Assembly (NCBI GenBank): GCA_902782705.1
Contig: CACZOL010000216.1
Location: 1 to 19,377 of the forward strand
Reading direction: 5' to 3'
Source of the DNA: an uncultured Selenomonadaceae bacterium
Lineage (GTDB): Bacteria > Bacillota > Negativicutes > Selenomonadales > Selenomonadaceae
Length of the DNA stretch: 19,377 bases
The translations under genes and the position numbers were made by a program. Numbering within the stretch: the first letter of the stretch is position 1; every line of letters starts with the position of its first letter. The notes beneath the pieces were generated by a model that saw only the letters and a list, made by a program, of their open reading frames with translations, made no database searches and was not told the origin of the DNA. Shown here one piece after another: positions 14,714-19,377 of this stretch.

Positions 14714-16323
14714 TCCTGCCGATCCGGCGGCACAGCATGAAGTTCCAACGTCGGATTGTTATCCGTGATCCAGCCCAACGCCCATTCATTATTGACCAAC
14801 AGCACAGGACGTTCCTCGCGGTCATAGACGAACATGCCGCGGTCCGCGCCGCGAAGCGACTCCGGTGTAACCATACGGCCGTCTGGGTATGTCAGCCAGC
14901 GTGCAACTTCAAATGGCTGCATGACGAGCTCTATATCGACGCCGTACTCGCTTTTAAGCCGATAGGTCAGTACGTCGAATTGCAGCGTGCCCACCGTTCC
15001 GACGATATACGACTCCGTACCGGCGCCCGCCTGCTGGAAGAGCTGGATCGCACCCTCCTGCGTGAGCTGCTCGACGCCTTTGACGAACTGCTTGCGCTTC
15101 ATCGTGTCCTTCGCCTGCACCCGCGCAAATTTTTCCGGCGGGAACACGGGAAAATCGGCAAACTTGAATTTATGCGATTCATCGGAAAGCGTATCTCCGA
15201 TACCGAAAACGCCCGGATCGAAAAGCCCGACAATATCGCCAGGCCAAGCCTCGTCGATAATCTGCCGATCCTGCGCGAGAAATTGCTGCGGCTGCGCGAG
15301 CTTGACCACTTTATCCGAGGCCGCGTGCCATACACTCATATTTCGCTCGAATTTTCCAGAGACGATACGGATAAACGCCAATCGGTCGCGATGTGCGGGA
15401 TTCATATTCGCCTGAATCTTGAAAACAAAGGCCGAGAATCGCTCGTCTTCCGGCTGAATGTCCCCATCCGAGGAAACGCGCACAGCGGGCGGCGGCGCAA
15501 GGCGCAAATATTCTTCCAGAAAGTTTTGCACGCCGAAATTCGTCATAGCCGAACCGAAAAACATCGGCGTCAGCTCACCGCAGGCGATTTTCTCCTCGTC
15601 GAAAGCCTCCCCCGCTTCGTCAAGAAGCGCGATATCGTCGAGAAGCGCCTGATACGTTTCCTCATCCAGCGCCGCCTTAAGCTCCGGCGCATCCAGCACG
15701 TATTTCTCCGAAGTGCGCGTTTCCTGTCCGTGGGTCTCGTCGGCCGCGAAAAGTTCTACCTGCTTCGTCTGCCGGTCGTATACGCCGCGATAGCGTCCAT
15801 CCGAACCCACCGGCCAATTCATCGGACAGGAACGTATCCCCAATACGTTTTCCAGCTCGTCCATCAGGTCGATCGGCGCTTTGCCGAAACGGTCGAGCTT
15901 ATTGACGAACGTAAAGATTGGGATTCGGCGTTCTTTGCATACTTTGAACAGTTTTTTCGTCTGCGCCTCGACGCCTTTCGCCGCGTCCAACACCATGACC
16001 GCGCTGTCCACCGCCATCAACGTACGATAGGTATCCTCACTGAAATCCTGATGCCCCGGCGTATCGAGGATATTGATCCGGCATCCGCCGTAATCAAACT
16101 GCAAAACGCTCGACGTCACGGAAATACCGCGCTGCTTCTCGATCTCCATCCAGTCAGACACCGCATGACGCTGCGTCTTGCGGGACTTGATAGACCCGGC
16201 CAAATGAATAGCTCCTCCATAGAGAAGGAGCTTTTCCGTCAATGTCGTCTTACCCGCGTCCGGATGCGATATAATGGCAAATGTTCTCCGCCGACGAATT
16301 TCTTGTTTCAGCTGTTCGCTCAA
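14707..16323 (-). CDS. prfC: Peptide chain release factor 3
   Basis: RF3 is a translational GTPase that releases RF1/RF2 from the ribosome after termination. The protein is 538 residues, the usual length. The G-domain motifs are SHPDAGKT (19-26), RGISVTSS (65-72), DTPGHQDF (87-94) and NKLD (141-144). The RF3-specific stretches SKSRKTQRHAVSDWM-like (seen as SIKSRKTQRHAVSDWME), QFFEEY-like (NFLEEYLRLAPPP) and GTLQFDVLTYRLKSEYGV separate it from EF-G. The start is TTG at 16323, with GAGGAGAG 8 nt upstream and no better alternative. It begins 12 nt after potD and is probably in one transcript with it. Two in-frame TGA codons occur at its end because of a 12-bp duplication. Confidence 0.97.
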   Translation of the reverse strand: MSEQLKQEIRRRRTFAIISHPDAGKTTLTEKLLLYGGAIHLAGSIKSRKTQRHAVSDWMEIEKQRGISVTSSVLQFDYGGCRINILDTPGHQDFSEDTYRTLMAVDSAVMVLDAAKGVEAQTKKLFKVCKERRIPIFTFVNKLDRFGKAPIDLMDELENVLGIRSCPMNWPVGSDGRYRGVYDRQTKQVELFAADETHGQETRTSEKYVLDAPELKAALDEETYQALLDDIALLDEAGEAFDEEKIACGELTPMFFGSAMTNFGVQNFLEEYLRLAPPPAVRVSSDGDIQPEDERFSAFVFKIQANMNPAHRDRLAFIRIVSGKFERNMSVWHAASDKVVKLAQPQQFLAQDRQIIDEAWPGDIVGLFDPGVFGIGDTLSDESHKFKFADFPVFPPEKFARVQAKDTMKRKQFVKGVEQLTQEGAIQLFQQAGAGTESYIVGTVGTLQFDVLTYRLKSEYGVDIELVMQPFEVARWLTYPDGRMVTPESLRGADRGMFVYDREERPVLLVNNEWALGWITDNNPTLELHAVPPDRQEI

Positions 16324-16335
16324 TATTTTCTCTCC

Positions 16336-17400
16336 TCACTGTCTTTCCTGCGCTGCTTTGACTTCCGCCCACACTTTATCATATTTGGGCAGATTTTCTG
16401 CTAAGTCGCTGTATATTTCCGCGCTCTTGATGAACTCCTGCGACGGATACGCAGCGATATTTTCCCGAAATTCCGGTGCCAGCGATTCCACGACCTCCGG
16501 AATCGGGGATGCGTAACCGATGAATTCGACATTCTTTTTCGCGACGTCAGGCCTGGTCATATAATTGATGAATACTTCAGCGTCCGCCTTATGTTTCGTT
16601 CCTTTCAAAATAACCATCGCATCGAACCAAAGGTTCGTTCCTTCTTTTGGAATCGCATAGGCAAGATCGGGATTCTTCCCCATCATGACCATCGCGTCGC
16701 CTGCCCACACGACGGCAAGCGCTCCCTCGCCCGCAACCATCTTCTCTCGGGCCTCATCCACGGAATAGGCGCGAACAAGCGGCTTCTGCTCAATGAGTTT
16801 TTCCTTTGCCGCCGCAAGCTCCTTTTCATTTCCCGTATTCAGTGAATAGCCAAGATATTTCAGCGCGACGCTGATAGAGTCACGCGGGCTGTCCATCATA
16901 AAAATCTGCTTCGCATACTTTTTGTCCCAGAGCACCGCCCAACTATCAACAGGCTCCGCCACTTTTTTCGTATTATAGACGATGCCTACGGTTCCCCACA
17001 TATATGGAACGGAATACTCGCCTTTCGGATCGTAGTCCAAATTTTTGTACCGCTCCCCGATCTTCGCGTAGTTCGGAATACGCGCAAGGTCGATCTTCTC
17101 CAGCCGATTCTCGCGAATCATGCGCGCTACCACATAGTCCGACGGGATCACGACGTCGTAATCGCTGTCGCCCGCCCGAAGCTTGACATACATATCCTCG
17201 TTCGTCGCGTAAGTATCGTAAACGATATGAATGCCCGTTTCCCGTTCAAAATTTTTCAAGATTTCCGGCTCGATATAATGACTCCAGTTGTAAACTTTGA
17301 TCTCACGTTTCCCGTCCTTCTCTCCGCCGCACCCCGCGAGCAGACTCATTCCAAGTGTGCAAAACAGCAACAGGCAAAATAATACTTTCAAATTTTTCAT
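16336..17400 (-). CDS. potD: Spermidine/putrescine-binding lipoprotein, PotD family
   Basis: The solute-binding component of a polyamine ABC importer, anchored as a lipoprotein. The protein is 354 residues. The signal ends at the lipobox LLAGC (C24). The mature part starts IKVYNWSHYIEPEIL, the classic PotD opening, followed by YDVVIPSDYVVARMI, VPYMWGTVGIVYN, DSPRDSISVALKYLGYSLNT and VWAGDAMVMM. Specificity within the family (spermidine, putrescine or another ligand) cannot be fixed. No potA, potB or potC gene is adjacent: downstream on the same strand is prfC, and upstream is a plus-strand gene. It would have to work with transporter subunits encoded elsewhere. GAGGG lies 8 nt before ATG. Confidence 0.93.
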   Translation of the reverse strand: MKNLKVLFCLLLFCTLGMSLLAGCGGEKDGKREIKVYNWSHYIEPEILKNFERETGIHIVYDTYATNEDMYVKLRAGDSDYDVVIPSDYVVARMIRENRLEKIDLARIPNYAKIGERYKNLDYDPKGEYSVPYMWGTVGIVYNTKKVAEPVDSWAVLWDKKYAKQIFMMDSPRDSISVALKYLGYSLNTGNEKELAAAKEKLIEQKPLVRAYSVDEAREKMVAGEGALAVVWAGDAMVMMGKNPDLAYAIPKEGTNLWFDAMVILKGTKHKADAEVFINYMTRPDVAKKNVEFIGYASPIPEVVESLAPEFRENIAAYPSQEFIKSAEIYSDLAENLPKYDKVWAEVKAAQERQ

Positions 17401-17441
17401 GTTGATTGCCCTCTTCCTTTATCAGGAACACATGTCTTTAT

Positions 17442-17447
17442 ATTATA
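17442..17447 (-). promoter_or_regulatory. Probable -10 box for potD-prfC
   Basis: A perfect TATAAT on the minus strand lies about 42 nt before the potD start. No recognisable -35 box is found at 17 nt; instead a run of nine T (17462-17470 on the minus strand) lies there, so the promoter may rely on upstream AT-rich contacts or an activator. Confidence 0.5.
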
Positions 17448-17531
17448 CACTTTTTTCACTGAAAAAAAAATGTCTCCGCACCAATACGAAGATTTTTCAA
17501 AAATATTTTCCCAATATACTGCCCCCCACGC

Positions 17532-17570
17532 TTCCTTTATGATAAAATACGATTATATACCACAAAGGAA
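17532..17570. repeat. Short inverted repeat in the AT-rich potD/thioesterase intergenic region
   Basis: TTCCTTT (17532-17538) and AAAGGAA (17564-17570) are exact inverted copies separated by 25 AT-rich bases. The right copy overlaps the left end of the large palindrome. Apart from this repeat, the potD -10 box and the palindrome, the region 17401-17731 shows no gene. A plus-strand promoter for the thioesterase is expected here but I cannot place it with confidence. Confidence 0.5.
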
Positions 17571-17727
17571 ACGACGAATAAGTCATTTCGAGGCCATGTC
17601 GAGGGATTTTTTCGTCAGGCAAGGAAGATGGCGCGAAGGCGTAGCAGAGCTGCGTCGAACGACATCTGACGCAGCATGACGGAAAATGACCCGACATGGG
17701 CCTGAGGGACTTGTTCGGCGTTTCCTT
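17565..17727. repeat. 163-bp imperfect palindrome with 20-nt terminal inverted repeats (MITE/REP-like element)
   Basis: The two ends are inverted copies: 17565-17584 and 17708-17727 match at 18 of 20 positions plus one G-U pair. Pairing continues inward: CCATGTCG (17594-17601) with CGACATGG (17692-17699); 17608-17620 with 17674-17686 (12 of 13 including one G-U); GATG (17627-17630) with CATC (17663-17666); and GGCGTAGC (17638-17645) with GCTGCGTC (17649-17656) around an AGA loop. The symmetry centre is 17646-17647. No transposase frame is inside. The right end stops 4 nt before the ribosome binding site of the thioesterase gene. The size, terminal repeats and structure suggest a non-autonomous mobile or repetitive element. 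No clear target-site duplication is seen, and other copies cannot be checked from this window. Confidence 0.72.
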
Positions 17728-17746
17728 AAAGAAAGGCGGCTTCCGA

Positions 17747-18181
17747 TTGGACGCGCAGACTTGTCTTGAGATCCTCCGCGAGGTTTATCGCGGAAACCCA
17801 TTCATTTGCTATCTTGACATCACGATTGACGCCGTAAAATGCGGAGAAGCGACACTAAGTCTTGTCGTCGACAACGCGAAACATACTAATCAATACGGCT
17901 TCACGCACGGAGGAGCGCTGGAGTCGCTGGCGGACATCGCACTCGGCGTCGCCTGCGCTACCGTAGGAAAACGCGTCATGACACTTTCTTTCAATATGAA
18001 CTTCATTAAAAACATTCGCGCAGGCGAACGCGCCACTGCCGTCGCCGTCGTGCGCCACAACGGACGCAGAACGATGGTCGTCGACGTCGATACGAAAACG
18101 GACGACGGCATACTCCTGACACGAGCGACCGCCACTATGTTCATTCGCGACCAATACGAAAACATCCCCGAATGTTGGTAA
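17747..18181 (+). CDS. PaaI-type hotdog-fold acyl-CoA thioesterase
   Basis: A small thioesterase of the PaaI/YdiI hotdog family, which hydrolyses acyl-CoA esters. From TTG 17747 it has 144 residues, the normal family size. Family features are YRGNPFICYLDI near the N-terminus, the active-site helix FTHGGALESLADIALGVACA (HGG with a following acidic residue), and SFNMNFIKNIRAGERATAVA. I prefer TTG 17747 because AAAGGCGG (17732-17739) lies 7 nt before it. The in-frame ATG at 17696 has no ribosome binding site, lies inside the large palindrome, and would add 17 residues unlike the family. The palindrome would form part of its 5' untranslated RNA. It ends at the terminator shared with the aminotransferase. 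Substrate unknown. Confidence 0.88.
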   Translation: MDAQTCLEILREVYRGNPFICYLDITIDAVKCGEATLSLVVDNAKHTNQYGFTHGGALESLADIALGVACATVGKRVMTLSFNMNFIKNIRAGERATAVAVVRHNGRRTMVVDVDTKTDDGILLTRATATMFIRDQYENIPECW

Positions 18182-18195
18182 CTGTCACTCCGCAA

Positions 18196-18242
18196 AAATG
18201 CCCCTGTTTTGTAGGTCTACGCCATACAAAACAGGGGCATTT
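18196..18242. terminator. Bidirectional terminator between the thioesterase and aminotransferase genes
   Basis: A perfect 18-bp inverted repeat (18196-18213 and 18225-18242; core ATGCCCCTGTTTTGTA) with an 11-nt loop. AAAAA lies on the left and TTTCT on the right, so it can stop transcription of both converging genes. Confidence 0.92.
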
Positions 18243-18254
18243 CTATGTTTGCTG

Positions 18255-19377
18255 TCAGCGATATTCCTTTGCCAACTCTGCAAAGAACGGCAGCGACCTT
18301 TCGATCATGCCGGTATCAACGCAGTACGCGGCGCGAAAATGTCCCGGGCAGCCGAAATCCGTTCCAGGAACAAGCAGCAGATCGTACTTTTTCGCCCGCT
18401 CGCAAAACGCGTAATCGTCAGGCTCCAGTGCTTTCGGAAAAAGATAAAACGCACCCTGCGGCTTCACACAGGAAAATCCAGCTTTCAAAAGCCCTTGATA
18501 AAGAAGGGTGCCGTTTTTTTCATAGACCGAAAGATCAGGGGTTTTGTCCGTGCAGCGCGCAATGACACGCTGAAAGAGCGACGGCGCGTTCACATGCGTC
18601 AATACACGCGCCGCGCCGGCAATCGCGCCGTATACATGCGGGAAATCAACGATCTCGTCGGGAACGAGAATATATCCGATACGTTCGCCGGGGAGAGAAA
18701 ACGATTTGCTGTATGAATAGCAAATGATGGTATTGGTGTAAAATTTAACGAAATACGGAACCTCCACACCATCGTACACGATTTCACGATAAGGCTCGTC
18801 GGAAATCAGGAAAATAGGATGACCATATTCTTTTTCCTTTGCGCGAAGAATCTCCGTCAATCTGCGAACCGTATCCAAAGAATAAACGACGCCGCTGGGA
18901 TTGTTCGGCGAGTTGACGATCACGGCTTTCGTCTTCGGCGTCAACGCATGTAAAAACGCCTCGAAATCAATCTGAAAATCTTCTACCCGGGCGGGGACGA
19001 CGACGAGCTTCGCGCCCACTGACTCGACAAAGCATCGATACTCGGGGAAAAAGGGCGCGAAGGTCAAAAACTCGTCCCCCGCTTCGCCCATCGCTTTGAA
19101 CGTAATAGTAAGGGCCGCCGCAGCCCCTGCCGTGAGGAAAAGATTCTTTTCGGAAACCTTAACACCGAATCGACGACTGATACTCGCTGCCAAAGCCGCA
19201 CGTACTTCCGGCGCACCCGGAGCCACCGTATAGCCATGAATGGCCAATGGATCGACTTCATCCAATATTTCTTTGATCGCCTGTTTGATAAAATCCGGCG
19301 CGGGTACGCTAGGATTTCCTAAACTGAAATCAAAAACGTTTTCCTTGCCGACTTCCTGGATTCGTTTTTGCCCAAAC
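18255..19377 (-). CDS. PLP-dependent class I/II aminotransferase, 5' end outside the window
   Basis: A fold-type I aminotransferase; the N-terminal few residues are missing because the frame stays open to the window end. The visible part starts FGQKRIQEVGKENVFDFSLG, then NPSVPAP, the usual opening region of aspartate-aminotransferase-like proteins. Further motifs are AIHGYTVAPGAPEVRAALA, VNSPNNPSGVVYS (the conserved Asn), LISDEPYREIVYDG (Asp contacting the PLP pyridine nitrogen and Tyr), and YSYSKSFSLPGERIGYI (Schiff-base Lys). FRAAYCVD near the C-terminus holds the Arg that binds the substrate carboxylate. The substrate is not determinable; aspartate or a related amino acid is possible. Internal TTG at 19265 is not the start, since homology continues upstream. 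It converges with the thioesterase across a terminator. Confidence 0.94.
   Translation of the reverse strand, partial: FGQKRIQEVGKENVFDFSLGNPSVPAPDFIKQAIKEILDEVDPLAIHGYTVAPGAPEVRAALAASISRRFGVKVSEKNLFLTAGAAAALTITFKAMGEAGDEFLTFAPFFPEYRCFVESVGAKLVVVPARVEDFQIDFEAFLHALTPKTKAVIVNSPNNPSGVVYSLDTVRRLTEILRAKEKEYGHPIFLISDEPYREIVYDGVEVPYFVKFYTNTIICYSYSKSFSLPGERIGYILVPDEIVDFPHVYGAIAGAARVLTHVNAPSLFQRVIARCTDKTPDLSVYEKNGTLLYQGLLKAGFSCVKPQGAFYLFPKALEPDDYAFCERAKKYDLLLVPGTDFGCPGHFRAAYCVDTGMIERSLPFFAELAKEYR

Noticed and set aside
14656..16404. 582-codon open frame on the plus strand opposite prfC
   Set aside because: Same register effect as opposite rpoB; it runs across the prfC start and has no domain or ribosome binding site.
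17470..17679. Short plus-strand frame across the left half of the palindrome
   Set aside because: It is made of the AT-rich spacer and the palindrome arm; the base pairing explains the sequence better than coding does.

Overview
The window looks like a chromosomal segment of a two-membrane (diderm) Firmicute, most likely a Negativicutes/Selenomonadales bacterium. The basis is: a Firmicute-type RpoB N-terminus, consensus sigma-A promoters (TTGACA-17-TATAAT) with AAGGAGG-type ribosome binding sites, several lipoproteins, GerMN and 3D-domain proteins, and an exported arylsulfate sulfotransferase, which fits a cell with a periplasm. The taxon is my inference. The coding DNA is GC-rich with G or C favoured at third positions, while the promoter regions are AT-rich. 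I see no rRNA, tRNA, CRISPR array, prophage or transposase gene.

Layout. (1) 1-5280, minus strand: ybaK, thrC, a secreted 3D-domain protein, then rpoB (5' 706 codons only). rpoB has its own near-consensus promoter and a leader of about 310 nt. (2) 5330-7938, plus strand: nadE and a LysE-family exporter. nadE appears to share an overlapping back-to-back -10 element with ybaK. The pair ends at a bidirectional terminator. (3) 7959-10069, minus strand: greA-lysS from a perfect-consensus promoter. (4) 10131-11395, plus strand: an exported arylsulfotransferase-family protein divergent from greA. (5) 11485-14677, minus strand: a tightly packed envelope operon (two-TM protein, ComEC-like metallo-beta-lactamase lipoprotein, DUF3006, cell-wall amidase, GerMN lipoprotein) with two successive ATGA overlaps. 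(6) 14707-17447, minus strand: potD-like polyamine-binding lipoprotein and prfC. (7) 17565-17727: a 163-bp imperfect palindrome with 20-nt terminal inverted repeats, inserted directly before the ribosome binding site of a PaaI-type thioesterase (17747-18181, plus). (8) 18255-19377, minus strand: the 3' part of a class I/II aminotransferase, facing the thioesterase across an 18-bp-stem terminator.

Most genes are housekeeping: transcription (rpoB, greA), translation (lysS, prfC, ybaK), cofactor and amino-acid metabolism (nadE, thrC, aminotransferase). The accessory interest lies in the palindromic element, the envelope operon, the sulfotransferase, the shared ybaK/nadE promoter and the structured leaders of greA and rpoB. 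I did not find a clear new multi-gene system. The palindromic element is the strongest candidate for something not explained by the genes.
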